Below the pieces are notes generated by a model that did not search any database, had not been told where the DNA came from, and saw only the letters and a list, made by a program, of their open reading frames with translations. Below are positions 1-8,465 of a DNA stretch of 64,000 nucleotides, piece after piece. The DNA lies in assembly GCF_030161095.1 (NCBI RefSeq), contig NZ_BSPP01000021.1:1-64000 (forward strand), written 5' to 3'. Source of the DNA: Cypionkella aquatica (lineage in GTDB: Bacteria; Pseudomonadota; Alphaproteobacteria; Rhodobacterales; Rhodobacteraceae). A program made the translations under genes and the position numbers. Each line of letters starts with the position of its first letter. Positions within the stretch are counted from its first letter, which is position 1.

Positions 1-80
1 TGGAAGAAAAGCTGCGCTTCGCCATCCGCGAAGGCGGCCGCACCGTCGGTGCAGGCGTCGTATCGAAGATCCTGAAGTAA
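1..80 (+). CDS. tuf: Elongation factor Tu, C-terminal end (partial)
   Basis: Only the last 25 codons are present, in the frame starting at base 3. They read as the C-terminus of EF-Tu, including FAIREGGRTVGAGVV, and end in ILK before TAA. EF-Tu delivers aminoacyl-tRNA to the ribosome as a GTP complex. The gene lies directly upstream of rpsJ, the usual str-to-S10 junction in proteobacteria. The rest lies outside the window. Confidence 0.95.
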   Translation, partial: EEKLRFAIREGGRTVGAGVVSKILK

Positions 81-134
81 AGCTGCGCGAATCGCCTTTC
101 CAAAGGCGGTCGCACACTATAAGGGACCACCAGC

Positions 135-158
135 GGCGCGCTCCTTCGGGGGCGCGCC
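135..158 (+). promoter_or_regulatory. Stable UUCG-capped hairpin in the rpsJ leader
   Basis: A 10-bp stem (135-144 with 149-158, including one G-U pair) is closed by a C(UUCG)G tetraloop. It lies in the 174-base gap between tuf and rpsJ. A TATAAG sequence at 117-122 could be a -10 element, but no good -35 is visible. No T-run follows, so it is more likely a leader structure than a terminator. In E. coli the S10 leader is the target of L4 autoregulation; whether this hairpin has that role is inference. Confidence 0.5.
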
Positions 159-254
159 GTGCACTTGGAAGAACCACCATCCGCTACGCCGACAAAGAAA
201 CGTGAACCTATGGGCCGGGCCTGTTGCCCCGCCTACGTTCAGAAGGAAGTACAC

Positions 255-563
255 ATGCAAGGTCAAACCATCCGTATTCGGTTGAAAGCCTTCGATTACC
301 GCGTGCTGGACGCCAGCACTGCAGAAATCGTAAGCACCGCGAAACGCACCGGCGCCACTGTGCGCGGGCCGATTCCGCTGCCGAACAAAATTGAGAAATT
401 CACGGTTCTCCGTGGTCCGCACATCGACAAAAAGTCGCGCGACCAGTGGGAAATCCGCACGCACAAGCGTCTTCTCGACATCGTTGATCCGACCCCCCAG
501 ACCGTTGACGCGCTGATGAAGCTCGACCTCGCCGCTGGCGTGGATGTCGAGATCAAAGTTTAA
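255..563 (+). CDS. rpsJ: 30S ribosomal protein S10
   Basis: This is a 102-residue protein of normal S10 length. It begins [19 protein letters not shown] and contains the conserved GPIPLP loop and a [12 protein letters not shown] segment. S10 sits in the 30S head and, as NusE, also takes part in antitermination. The start at 255 was chosen because AGAAGGAAG lies just upstream and because the reading frame upstream of it is not S10-like. It is the first gene of the S10 operon here; rplC follows 15 bases downstream. Confidence 0.97.
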   Translation: MQGQTIRIRLKAFDYRVLDASTAEIVSTAKRTGATVRGPIPLPNKIEKFTVLRGPHIDKKSRDQWEIRTHKRLLDIVDPTPQTVDALMKLDLAAGVDVEIKV

Positions 564-578
564 GGGAGGAGAGATAAC

Positions 579-1292
579 ATGCGTTCTGGCGTTATCGCTA
601 AAAAGCTGGGCATGACCCGGCTGTTCCTCGAGAACGGCACCCAAGTTCCGGTGACCGTTCTGCAACTCGACAACCTGCAAGTTGTGGCTCAACGCACCGT
701 TGACCGCGATGGTTATACCGCTGTTCAGCTTGGTGCTGGTCTGGCGAAAGCCAAGCGCACCACCGCTGCTATGCGTGGCCACTTCGCCAAAGCCTCGGTC
801 GAACCGAAGCGCAAGATCGCGGAATTCCGCGTCTCGCCCGCGAACCTGATCGAAGTCGGCGCTGAAATCACTGCTGACCACTATTTGGCAGGCCAGTTCG
901 TCGATATCGCTGGCACGACCAACGGTAAAGGCTTTCAGGGTGCTATGAAGCGTCACAACTTTGGTGGTCTGCGGGCTTCCCACGGCGTGTCGGTTTCGCA
1001 CCGTTCGCACGGCTCGACCGGTCAGTGTCAAGATCCGGGTAAAGTCTTCAAAGGCAAGAAAATGGCTGGTCACATGGGCGCTGTGCGCTGCACCACCCAG
1101 AACCTGCAAGTCATCCGCACGGATGCCGAGCGTGGCTTGCTGATGATCAAAGGCGCTGTCCCCGGCACCAAAGGTGGCTGGGTCACCATCAAGGACGCAG
1201 TGAAGAAAGCGGCTCCGGCTGGTTTGCCTTTGCCTGCGGCCATTCGTTCGGTTGCTGCTGCACCTGTCGCTGTTGAAGGAGGTGAAGCATGA
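579..1292 (+). CDS. rplC: 50S ribosomal protein L3
   Basis: This 237-residue protein begins [16 protein letters not shown], typical of alphaproteobacterial L3. The central [20 protein letters not shown] stretch is the conserved region whose Gln is methylated by PrmB in other bacteria. L3 nucleates 50S assembly and reaches the peptidyl transferase centre. A strong GGGAGGAGAG ribosome site precedes the ATG. The stop overlaps the rplD start (ATGA), so the two are translationally coupled. Confidence 0.97.
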   Translation: MRSGVIAKKLGMTRLFLENGTQVPVTVLQLDNLQVVAQRTVDRDGYTAVQLGAGLAKAKRTTAAMRGHFAKASVEPKRKIAEFRVSPANLIEVGAEITADHYLAGQFVDIAGTTNGKGFQGAMKRHNFGGLRASHGVSVSHRSHGSTGQCQDPGKVFKGKKMAGHMGAVRCTTQNLQVIRTDAERGLLMIKGAVPGTKGGWVTIKDAVKKAAPAGLPLPAAIRSVAAAPVAVEGGEA

Positions 1293-1909
1293 AACTTGAC
1301 GTGATCAAACTTGATGGCGGCAAAGCTGGCACCATCGACCTTGACGAAGCCCTGTTCGGCCTCGACCCGCGCGCAGACGTTCTGCACCGTGTCGTCCGTT
1401 GGCAGCGCGCCCGCATGCAGGCAGGCACCCACTCGACGCTGACCCGCGCCGAAGTGTCTTACTCGACCAAGAAGATCTACAAGCAAAAAGGCACCGGCGG
1501 CGCACGTCACGGTTCCAAGAAAGCCCCGATCTTCCGTCACGGTGGCGTTGTCAAAGGCCCGACCCCGCGTTCGCACGCTCATGATCTGCCGAAGAAATTC
1601 CGCGCTCTGGGTCTGCGTCACGCTCTGTCGGCGAAAGCCAAGGCAGGCGAGCTGGTGATTTTGGACGTGGCCACCATGGCCGAAGCCAAAACCTCGATCC
1701 TCGCTAAACATGTGTCCGAGTTGGGCTGGAAGCGCGTGCTGATCATCGACGGCGCAAGCGTTGACGCGAATTTCGCGTTGGCTGCTCGCAACATCGAAGG
1801 CATCGACGTGCTGCCAACCATGGGCGCAAACGTCTATGACATCCTGAAGCGTGACACTCTGGTGATCACCAAAGCAGGTGTCGAAGCTTTGGAGGCTCGT
1901 CTGAAATGA
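1289..1909 (+). CDS. rplD: 50S ribosomal protein L4
   Basis: A 206-residue L4 protein containing [19 protein letters not shown], the conserved basic loop that reaches into the exit tunnel. L4 is a primary assembly protein and in enterobacteria represses its own operon by binding the S10 leader. The ATG overlaps the end of rplC and is preceded by GAAGGAGGTG. The stop overlaps the start of rplW, so rplC-rplD-rplW form a coupled set. Confidence 0.97.
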   Translation: MKLDVIKLDGGKAGTIDLDEALFGLDPRADVLHRVVRWQRARMQAGTHSTLTRAEVSYSTKKIYKQKGTGGARHGSKKAPIFRHGGVVKGPTPRSHAHDLPKKFRALGLRHALSAKAKAGELVILDVATMAEAKTSILAKHVSELGWKRVLIIDGASVDANFALAARNIEGIDVLPTMGANVYDILKRDTLVITKAGVEALEARLK

Positions 1910-2217
1910 GCAAGACTTCAACGGGCATCAAGCCCCAGCACTACGACCTGATCAAAAAGCCGGTGATCACCGAAAAAGCCACTATGGCTCAGGAGAACAA
2001 CGCGTTTGTGTTCCAGGTCGCAATGGATGCAACCAAGCCCCAGATCAAAGAAGCTGTTGAGAACATCTTCTCGGTCAAGGTGAAAGCGGTCAACACCACG
2101 ATCACCAAAGGCAAGGCCAAGAAGTTCCGCGGTCGCGCAGGCGAGCGCTCGGACAAGAAGAAAGCCTATGTCACTTTGGAAGCCGGAAACTCTATCGACG
2201 TTTCGACGGGCCTCTGA
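1906..2217 (+). CDS. rplW: 50S ribosomal protein L23
   Basis: A 103-residue L23 protein with the family start [16 protein letters not shown] and the [16 protein letters not shown] tail region. L23 lies at the tunnel exit and docks trigger factor and SRP. The start overlaps the rplD stop by four bases. A hairpin with a T-run follows within 50 bases (2233-2265), which is unusual inside this operon. Confidence 0.96.
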   Translation: MSKTSTGIKPQHYDLIKKPVITEKATMAQENNAFVFQVAMDATKPQIKEAVENIFSVKVKAVNTTITKGKAKKFRGRAGERSDKKKAYVTLEAGNSIDVSTGL

Positions 2218-2232
2218 TATTGGCGGCGAATC

Positions 2233-2265
2233 CCACGGCCCCGGTTCTCCGGGGCCGTGGATTTT
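2233..2265 (+). terminator. Terminator-like hairpin between rplW and rplB
   Basis: A perfect 12-bp GC-rich stem (2233-2244 with 2249-2260) has a TTCT loop and is followed by ATTTTTACGG. It has the form of an intrinsic terminator, although the T-run is short. It sits in the 162-base gap between rplW and rplB, where most S10 operons have little spacing. It could attenuate transcription or mark a separate transcript starting before rplB. Confidence 0.65.
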
Positions 2266-2379
2266 TACGGAATCGGTCTGAATTGGTCCTACCAGCGCAG
2301 GCCTTACTCGGGGATCTACGGAGCCCTATAACCTTGGATCAGCAAAATCTGATCCATCCAATGACGGAAGACAGAAAGC

Positions 2380-3216
2380 ATGGCACTTAAGTCGTATAAG
2401 CCGACGACGCCTGGCCAACGCGGGTTGGTTCTGATCGACCGTTCGGAATTGTGGAAAGGCCGCCCGGTCAAAGCCCTTACTGAGGGTTTGACCAAGACAG
2501 GTGGCCGGAACAACACCGGACGTATCACGATGTGGCACAAGGGCGGGGGCGCCAAGCGCCTCTACCGTGTGGTCGATTTTCGGCGCACCAAGTTTGATAT
2601 CCCGGCGGTCGTTGAGCGGATTGAATACGATCCGAACCGCACCGCCTTTATCGCTCTGATCCGCTACGCGGATGGCGAGCTGTCGTATATTCTGGCGCCG
2701 CAGCGCTTGGCAATCGGTGACTCTGTCATCGCGGGTGCCAAGACCGACGTGAAGCCGGGCAATGCGATGCCGTTCTCGGGCATGCCGATCGGTACGATCA
2801 TCCACAACGTCGAGCTGAAAGCCGGCAAGGGCGGCCAGTTGGCACGCGCTGCAGGCACCTACGCTCAGTTCGTGGGTCGCGACGGTGGTTACGCGCAGAT
2901 CCGTTTGTCTTCGGGCGAACTGCGTCTGGTGCGTCAGGAATGCATGGCCACCATCGGTGCCGTGTCCAACCCCGACAACTCGAACCAGAACTTCGGTAAA
3001 GCAGGCCGTATGCGTCACAAGGGCGTTCGCCCGACCGTGCGCGGTGTTGCAATGAACCCGATCGACCACCCGCATGGTGGTGGTGAAGGTCGGACCTCGG
3101 GCGGCCGTCATCCGGTTACGCCATGGGGCAAAGGCACCAAGGGTAACAAGACCCGTAAGGCCAAGGCTTCGGACAAGTTGATTGTCCGGTCGCGTAACGC
3201 GAAGAAAGGGCGCTAA
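2380..3216 (+). CDS. rplB: 50S ribosomal protein L2
   Basis: A 278-residue L2 protein beginning [15 protein letters not shown]. The C-terminal [17 protein letters not shown] segment carries the conserved histidine essential for peptidyl transferase activity and subunit association. The start agrees with family length. rpsS begins four bases after the stop, so L2, S19, L22, S3 and L16 form one tightly packed unit. Confidence 0.97.
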   Translation: MALKSYKPTTPGQRGLVLIDRSELWKGRPVKALTEGLTKTGGRNNTGRITMWHKGGGAKRLYRVVDFRRTKFDIPAVVERIEYDPNRTAFIALIRYADGELSYILAPQRLAIGDSVIAGAKTDVKPGNAMPFSGMPIGTIIHNVELKAGKGGQLARAAGTYAQFVGRDGGYAQIRLSSGELRLVRQECMATIGAVSNPDNSNQNFGKAGRMRHKGVRPTVRGVAMNPIDHPHGGGEGRTSGGRHPVTPWGKGTKGNKTRKAKASDKLIVRSRNAKKGR

Positions 3217-3219
3217 TCC

Positions 3220-3498
3220 ATGTCACGTTCTATTTGGAAGGGCCCGTTCGTCGACGGTTATGTTTTGAAAAAAGCAGAAACCGCGAAAGCCTCGGGCAAG
3301 AACGAAGTGATCAAGATCTGGTCGCGTCGCTCCACTATTCTGCCGCAGTTCGTCGGGCTGACCTTTGCCGTCTATAACGGCAAAAAGCACATCCCGGTTG
3401 CTGTGACCGAAGAGATGATTGGTCAAAAGTTTGGTGAATATTCGCCGACCCGCACCTATTACGGCCACGCGGCCGACAAAAAAGCCAAGAGGAAATAA
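3220..3498 (+). CDS. rpsS: 30S ribosomal protein S19
   Basis: A 92-residue S19 protein starting [20 protein letters not shown], with [23 protein letters not shown] and the [13 protein letters not shown] segment. S19 binds 16S rRNA in the 30S head with S13. It is three bases downstream of rplB and three bases upstream of rplV. Confidence 0.97.
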   Translation: MSRSIWKGPFVDGYVLKKAETAKASGKNEVIKIWSRRSTILPQFVGLTFAVYNGKKHIPVAVTEEMIGQKFGEYSPTRTYYGHAADKKAKRK

Positions 3499-3501
3499 GC
3501 C

Positions 3502-3882
3502 ATGAGCACGGAAAAGAACCCCCGTCGCGTGGCGGAAAACGAAGCAATGGCGATCAGCCGGATGCTCCGCACCTCGCCGCAGAAACTGAACCTTGTCGCT
3601 GGTCTGATCCGCGGTAAGAAAGTTGAAAAGGCTCTGGCCGATTTGACCTTCTCGAAGCGCCGCATCGCGGGTGACGTGAAGAAGTGCCTGCAGTCGGCGA
3701 TTGCCAACGCAGAGAACAACCACAACCTCGACGTGGACAGCCTGATCGTGGCTGAAAGCTGGGTCGGCAAAAACCTGGTGATGAAACGTGGCCGCCCGCG
3801 TGCGCGTGGCCGTTTCGGCAAAATCATGAAACCGTTCAGCGAGCTGACGATCATCGTGCGTCAAGTCGGGGAGTCTGCATAA
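3502..3882 (+). CDS. rplV: 50S ribosomal protein L22
   Basis: A 126-residue L22 protein. It contains the [21 protein letters not shown] helix and the [14 protein letters not shown] loop that lines the exit tunnel near the macrolide site. An AGAGGAAATAAGCC ribosome site lies across the end of rpsS. The last base of its TAA stop is the first base of the rpsC ATG. Confidence 0.97.
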   Translation: MSTEKNPRRVAENEAMAISRMLRTSPQKLNLVAGLIRGKKVEKALADLTFSKRRIAGDVKKCLQSAIANAENNHNLDVDSLIVAESWVGKNLVMKRGRPRARGRFGKIMKPFSELTIIVRQVGESA

Positions 3883-4598
3883 TGGGTCAGAAGGTCAATC
3901 CGATCGGTATGCGCCTCCAGGTCAACCGCACCTGGGACAGCCGCTGGTTTGCTGAATCGAAAGATTACGGCAACCTGCTGCTGGAAGACCTCAAAATGCG
4001 CGCGTTTGTGCATGAAGAGTGCAAGCAAGCTGGCATCAGCCGCGTGATCATCGAGCGTCCGCACAAAAAATGCCGTGTGACCATTCACACTGCACGTCCG
4101 GGCGTGATCATCGGCAAAAAAGGCGCCGATATCGAAACCCTGCGCAAGAAACTGACGGCGTTCACGAAGTCGGATGTTCATTTGAACATCGTCGAAGTGC
4201 GCAAGCCTGAAGTGGATGCACAATTGGTTGCCGAGTCGATCGCGCAGCAAATGGAACGCCGGGTGTCTTTCCGTCGTGCCATGAAGCGCGGCGTGCAAAG
4301 CGCCATGCGTTTGGGCGCGCTCGGTATTCGTGTGAATGTTGGTGGCCGTCTTGGCGGCGCCGAAATCGCACGGACCGAATGGTATCGTGAAGGCCGTGTG
4401 CCGTTGCACACCCTGCGCGCTGACATCGACTATGCTCTGTCCGAAGCCACGACTGCCTATGGCATCATCGGGGTGAAGGTCTGGATCTTCAAAGGCGAAA
4501 TCCTTGAGCATGATCCGCAAGCCCATGATCGCCGTCTTGCCGAAGCGCAAGAAGGTGCAGCACCGCGTTCGCCTCGCCGCGACCGCGAACGCGCGTAA
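3882..4598 (+). CDS. rpsC: 30S ribosomal protein S3
   Basis: A 238-residue S3 protein beginning [12 protein letters not shown]. It has a KH type-2 domain ([20 protein letters not shown], about residues 65-85) and a C-terminal domain with [12 protein letters not shown]3 helps form the mRNA entry tunnel and has helicase activity in E. coli. The start shares a base with the rplV stop. The Arg-rich tail (about 20 residues) is normal for alphaproteobacteria. Confidence 0.97.
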   Translation: MGQKVNPIGMRLQVNRTWDSRWFAESKDYGNLLLEDLKMRAFVHEECKQAGISRVIIERPHKKCRVTIHTARPGVIIGKKGADIETLRKKLTAFTKSDVHLNIVEVRKPEVDAQLVAESIAQQMERRVSFRRAMKRGVQSAMRLGALGIRVNVGGRLGGAEIARTEWYREGRVPLHTLRADIDYALSEATTAYGIIGVKVWIFKGEILEHDPQAHDRRLAEAQEGAAPRSPRRDRERA

Positions 4599-4610
4599 GG
4601 GAGAAGACAG

Positions 4611-5024
4611 ATGTTGCAACCAAAACGGACTAAGTTCCGCAAGCAGCACAAAGGCCGTATCCACGGCGAAGCGAAGGGCGGCTTCCTGCTGAACTTCGGC
4701 TCCTTTGCGCTGAAAGCCACCGAGCCAGAGCGTGTGACGGCCCGTCAGATCGAAGCGGCTCGCCGCGCGATCACCCGTCACATGAAACGCCAAGGCCGTG
4801 TCTGGATCCGGATTTTCCCGGATGTTCCGGTCTCGTCCAAGCCCACCGAAGTGCGGATGGGTAAAGGTAAAGGCTCGACCGACTACTGGGCAGCCAAGGT
4901 CAAACCGGGCCGCATCATGTTCGAGATCGACGGCGTGTCCGAGATCATCGCGCGTGAAGCTCTGCGCCTTGGCGCGATGAAGCTTCCGGTCACCACCCGC
5001 GTGGTCGCCCGCGAAGACTGGTAA
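4611..5024 (+). CDS. rplP: 50S ribosomal protein L16
   Basis: A 137-residue L16 protein starting [19 protein letters not shown], with [27 protein letters not shown]16 sits between the A-site tRNA and the central protuberance. GGGAGAAGACAG precedes the start. It is the last ribosomal gene here. Two hairpins follow instead of rpmC and rpsQ, so the operon is split at this point. Confidence 0.97.
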   Translation: MLQPKRTKFRKQHKGRIHGEAKGGFLLNFGSFALKATEPERVTARQIEAARRAITRHMKRQGRVWIRIFPDVPVSSKPTEVRMGKGKGSTDYWAAKVKPGRIMFEIDGVSEIIAREALRLGAMKLPVTTRVVAREDW

Positions 5025-5057
5025 GGTTTAGCCTTTGGGCAAAACCAGTGCGGTGTA

Positions 5058-5138
5058 GCGGGTTTCGATAAAAACCCGCAGGCCGTCACCCGGTTCAGAA
5101 TAAAACCCCCGCTGGCAACAGCGGGGGTTTTGCTTTTC
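5058..5138 (+). terminator. Tandem hairpins ending the S10 cluster
   Basis: The first hairpin pairs GCGGGTTT (5058-5065) with AAACCCGC (5072-5079). The second is a perfect 13-bp stem (5102-5114 with 5119-5131) with a GCAA loop. Its right arm ends in TTTT and is followed by GCTTTTC. The second hairpin is a classic rho-independent terminator. It separates the ribosomal genes from the sugar locus. Confidence 0.9.
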
Positions 5139-5309
5139 ATAGAAAGTCCCCTGATTTCCACCCAAAATCAGCCAGCGCACCGCACCAATCCCTCCCTCCC
5201 GGCGCTATTTGGAAGAAACATTCCATTTTCTCGACGCGTCCTCTGGAATTTGCCATCAATTATCGTCAGAACTTGACCTCAGTTGGGGGAAAGTCGTCAG
5301 GGGGTTGTG

Positions 5310-6335
5310 ATGAAGCGTTTGGGCATGGCCGATTTGGCGCGGGCGGCAGGGGTGTCTATTGCGACCGTGGATCGGGTGCTGAATGGCCGCGAACCGGTGC
5401 GCGAAGATACACGGGCGCAGATCATTGCGGCGGCGGAGCGCATTGGCCATCCCGCCGCACGCCGCTTGTCGCCGCGCCCGCTTGATCTGCCCGGTCTGCG
5501 GTTCGGTGTGGTGCTGCACAAGCAGGGGCAGGATTTCTACAAGGCCTTCGCCGAGACCCTACACCGCGCTGTCGCCCAGGCGCCCGGTGTCGAAGGCCGT
5601 TTGGTGCTGGAGTTTTCGTCCAGCCAAGCCCCCAGTGAGATGGCCAGTGCCTTGCGGGCGATGGCGGGGCGCTGCGATGTTCTGGCCGCCACCGCCGTTA
5701 ACCACCCCGAGGTGACAGCAGCTGTGGAAGAGCTGTCCAGCAAGGGCACGGCGGTATTTTCCTTGTTGTCAGACTTTGCGCAGGGCGTGCGCGCGGGCTA
5801 TCTGGGGCTGAACAACCTGAAGGTGGGCCGCACCGCGGCATGGTTCATGCATCAAACCGCTCGAAAACCCGGTGCGATGGCGCTATTTGTGGGCGGGCAC
5901 CGCTTTCATGGCCACGAATTGCGCGAGACCGGATTTCGCGGCTATCTGCGCGAATGTGCGCCGCATCTGACCGTTCTCGACACATTGGTTAATCTTGAGA
6001 CCCGCCAGCTGACCTATGAAACCACGCTGGCCTTGTTGACCCGGCAGCCCGATCTGCGCGGCATCTATGTGGCCGGTGGCGGTATGGAGGGTGCGATCAC
6101 CGCCCTGCGAGAAGCGCGCCCCGTGCAGGATGTGGCTCTGGTGGTTTCGGCGCTGACCCCAGAGTCGCGAGCAGGTCTGGCCGAGGGCTTGGTGACATTG
6201 GTGGTCGATACACCGCTGGAAAAACTGTGCCGCGATCTGATGATGCTGATGACCCGCGCTGCTTTGGAAGGCCGAGGTGCGGGCGGCATGCAGCACTTTT
6301 TACCGCCGGATCTTCATGTGGCAGAATCTGTCTGA
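5310..6335 (+). CDS. LacI-family transcriptional regulator
   Basis: A 341-residue regulator with an N-terminal helix-turn-helix (MADLARAAGVSIATVDRVLNGR, about residues 6-27). A periplasmic-binding-protein-like effector domain follows, running from about residue 60 to the end. The variant VDRVLN in place of VSRVLN occurs in a subgroup linked to sugar transport. The start was taken at ATG 5310 because CAGGGGG lies just upstream. An upstream in-frame TTG at 5283 is possible. It lies next to isomerase and ABC genes and probably controls them; the effector is unknown. Inverted repeats at 6361-6393 and 6446-6462 are candidate operators. Confidence 0.9.
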   Translation: MKRLGMADLARAAGVSIATVDRVLNGREPVREDTRAQIIAAAERIGHPAARRLSPRPLDLPGLRFGVVLHKQGQDFYKAFAETLHRAVAQAPGVEGRLVLEFSSSQAPSEMASALRAMAGRCDVLAATAVNHPEVTAAVEELSSKGTAVFSLLSDFAQGVRAGYLGLNNLKVGRTAAWFMHQTARKPGAMALFVGGHRFHGHELRETGFRGYLRECAPHLTVLDTLVNLETRQLTYETTLALLTRQPDLRGIYVAGGGMEGAITALREARPVQDVALVVSALTPESRAGLAEGLVTLVVDTPLEKLCRDLMMLMTRAALEGRGAGGMQHFLPPDLHVAESV

Positions 6336-6360
6336 GGCTTGGTGCCACCTTGGCATAGGT

Positions 6361-6462
6361 GACGAAACGGGCGCACTCACTCAAAGTTTCGTCAAAAAGC
6401 ATCAGAAACGCCGACCTATAATAGAACCTTCGCATGAGATCAGACTTGAAATAGAATTTCAA
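6361..6462 (+). promoter_or_regulatory. Promoter region with two inverted repeats before the sugar locus
   Basis: GACGAAAC (6361-6368) and GTTTCGTC (6386-6393) form an exact inverted repeat with a 17-base spacer. TATAAT lies at 6417-6422 and could be a -10 box; no good -35 is visible at the right distance. TTGAAAT-AGA-ATTTCAA (6446-6462) is a second exact inverted repeat downstream of the -10. The repeats flank the likely promoter and are placed well for LacI-type repression. This is inference from position and symmetry. Confidence 0.5.
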
Positions 6463-6499
6463 TTCCACGACAGTGATAAAACTGGCCCGAGGAGGGGCC

Positions 6500-7330
6500 A
6501 TGAGTCGAGGAATTTCCACAATGCTGCCGTTTGCTTTGAACCACATGACCACGCCGAACCTTGGCTGGCGGGCCTTTCTTGACCTTGCCCAGTCTCTGGG
6601 CTGTGTCGGGGTCGAATTCCGCAATGATTTCAACAAGCCGCTGTTTGGTGGCACCGATCCTGCCGAAGTGGGCGCTGCCGCCCGCGCCGCCGGTTTGCGT
6701 ATCCTTGCGCTGGCCGAGGTCAAGATGTTCAACGATTGGTCGGAAGCCAAACGTGCTGAGGCTGATGCTTTGATGAAAATTGCCAAGGCCTGCGGTGCCG
6801 AGGCGATCAGCTTGATCCCGCGCAATGATAACGTCGCCACGGACCGCGCCGAGAGCCGCCGCGTCACGGAAATCGCTTTGCGTGAACTTTTGCCGATGCT
6901 GCAATCCTACGGCCTGAAAGCCATGGTCGAACCCTTGGGCTTCGAGGTGTGCTCGTTGCGCTACAAGGATGTTCTGGCCGAAGTGATCACGGCGGTCGGC
7001 GGCACAGGCACCTATTTCATCGTGCATGACACCTTCCACCACGCCCTTGCCGGGGGTGGGCCAATCTACCCGGAACTGACAGGAATCGTTCACGTTTCTG
7101 GCGTTGTCGATGCACAGCTTTACGTCAATGACATGCGCGACCCACACCGCGTCTTGGTTGATGCCGATGATCTGCTGGGCAATGTCGCGCAAATCCGCGC
7201 CCTGCGTCGCGCAGGCTACAAGGGCGCTGTCAGCTACGAGCCTTTCGCCAAAAGTGTTCACGATCTGGCCCAGCCCAAGGTGGCGCTAGAAGCTTCTATG
7301 CAATTCATCCGCGCGGGCGTGCTCGCCTGA
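6500..7330 (+). CDS. TIM-barrel sugar isomerase/epimerase (xylose isomerase-like)
   Basis: A 276-residue protein of the AP-endonuclease-2/xylose-isomerase-like TIM-barrel family. Likely metal ligands are visible in order: Glu in VEPLGFE, the acidic/His pair in IVHDTFHH, His in IVHVSG and Glu in VSYEPF. Members isomerise or epimerise keto sugars or inososes (IolE/IolI and tagatose-epimerase types). The ATG at 6500 has GAGGAGGGG just upstream; a GTG at 6473 in frame is less likely. It lies between the regulator and the ABC genes, so it probably acts on the imported substrate. An inositol-type substrate is a guess only. Confidence 0.75.
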   Translation: MSRGISTMLPFALNHMTTPNLGWRAFLDLAQSLGCVGVEFRNDFNKPLFGGTDPAEVGAAARAAGLRILALAEVKMFNDWSEAKRAEADALMKIAKACGAEAISLIPRNDNVATDRAESRRVTEIALRELLPMLQSYGLKAMVEPLGFEVCSLRYKDVLAEVITAVGGTGTYFIVHDTFHHALAGGGPIYPELTGIVHVSGVVDAQLYVNDMRDPHRVLVDADDLLGNVAQIRALRRAGYKGAVSYEPFAKSVHDLAQPKVALEASMQFIRAGVLA

Positions 7331-7341
7331 AGCGGCAGAAT

Positions 7342-7365
7342 ACCGCCCCTGAGGGAGGGGGCGGT
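7342..7365 (+). other. Intercistronic hairpin before the binding-protein gene
   Basis: ACCGCCCC (7342-7349) pairs with GGGGCGGT (7358-7365) across a short loop. No T-run follows. It lies between the isomerase stop and the binding-protein gene and may protect or separate the downstream message. Confidence 0.45.
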
Positions 7366-7414
7366 CCGGCCAATAAAACGGTGTGCCGGACACCAACTTG
7401 TGGAGGAGAGACAC

Positions 7415-8356
7415 ATGAAAAAGATCATTATGACCGCTGGCTTTGCAGCCCTGATGGGCACCAGCGCGATGGCAGACGGCATCGGCGTGTCGATGGCGCT
7501 GTTTGACGACAACTTCCTGACCGTGCTGCGCAATGGCATGGATGCCAAGGGCAAAGAGCTGGGCGTTTCGCTGCAAATCGAAGATGCGCAGAACGACGTG
7601 GCCAAGCAGCTTGATCAGATCAACAACTTCATCGCTTCGGGCGTTTCGGCGATCATCGTCAACCCGGTTGACACATCGGCGACGCAAGCGATGTCGGATG
7701 CCGCCGCAGCCGCCAACATCCCGCTGGTCTATGTCAACCGCCAGCCGATCAACGTCGACACGCTGCCTGACAATCAGGCCTTTGTTGCCTCTAACGAAGT
7801 CGACTCTGGCACGCTGGAAACCATCGAGGTTTGCGCACAGCTGAAGGCTGCTGGCAAAGACAAAGCCAATGTCTATGTGATGATGGGCGAGCTTTCCAAC
7901 CAAGCCGCCGTGCAGCGCACCGCTGACATCCATGATGTGATGGCCGCTGGCAAATGCGTGGTCGAGTTGACCATCATCGACGAGCAAACCGCCAACTGGA
8001 GCCGTGATCAGGCGCAAACCCTGATGACCAACTGGCTGTCCTCGGGCACCGCGTTTGACGGCGTCATCGCCAACAACGACGAAATGGCGATTGGCGCGAT
8101 TCAGGCGATGAAGGCCGCCAATATCGACATGAAATCGGTCGTGGTCGGAGGCGTTGATGCCACACAAGACGCTTTGGCTGCGATGCAGGCGGGTGATCTT
8201 GACGTGACCGTGTTCCAGGATGCCGCAGGGCAGGGCGCGGGCGCTTTGGATGCCGCAATCAAGCTGAGCAAAGGCGAGGCGGTTGATCAGAAAGTCTACG
8301 TCCCGTTCCAACTGGTGACGGCGGCCAACGTGGCTGACTACGCCGCCAAGAACTGA
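7415..8356 (+). CDS. Sugar ABC transporter substrate-binding protein
   Basis: A 313-residue periplasmic binding protein. It has a signal peptide (about residues 1-20, ending TSAMA) followed by a Peripla_BP_4/ribose-type fold. Family segments are ASGVSAIIVNPVDTSAT, PLVYVNRQP and the C-terminal DAAGQGAGALDAA. The CUT2 family binds pentoses, inositol, fructose and similar ligands. Its overall look recalls rhizobial inositol/rhizopine-type binding proteins, but the ligand cannot be fixed by eye. ATG 7415 follows GTGGAGGAGAG. The permease and ATPase genes follow on the same strand. Confidence 0.88.
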   Translation: MKKIIMTAGFAALMGTSAMADGIGVSMALFDDNFLTVLRNGMDAKGKELGVSLQIEDAQNDVAKQLDQINNFIASGVSAIIVNPVDTSATQAMSDAAAAANIPLVYVNRQPINVDTLPDNQAFVASNEVDSGTLETIEVCAQLKAAGKDKANVYVMMGELSNQAAVQRTADIHDVMAAGKCVVELTIIDEQTANWSRDQAQTLMTNWLSSGTAFDGVIANNDEMAIGAIQAMKAANIDMKSVVVGGVDATQDALAAMQAGDLDVTVFQDAAGQGAGALDAAIKLSKGEAVDQKVYVPFQLVTAANVADYAAKN

Positions 8357-8369
8357 TCCCTTTGGGAAA

Positions 8370-8400
8370 GAAGGGCAGCATCCGCAAGGTGTTGCCCTTC
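8370..8400 (+). other. Stem-loop between binding-protein and permease genes
   Basis: An 11-bp stem (8370-8380 with 8390-8400, one G-U pair) encloses a 9-base loop. Such hairpins after binding-protein genes often stabilise the abundant upstream message or partly terminate, giving more binding protein than permease. GCCTTATC follows, which is a poor T-run, so mRNA processing is as likely as termination. Confidence 0.6.
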
Positions 8401-8465
8401 GCCTTATCGTGCGCTGGGAAACGCCGATACACTGATTTCATCTGATAATTTGGGGGGAGAGACCC

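Noticed and set aside
117-1109. Long minus-strand frames across the ribosomal proteins
   Set aside because: They lie opposite conserved rpsJ and rplC codons and have no family likeness.
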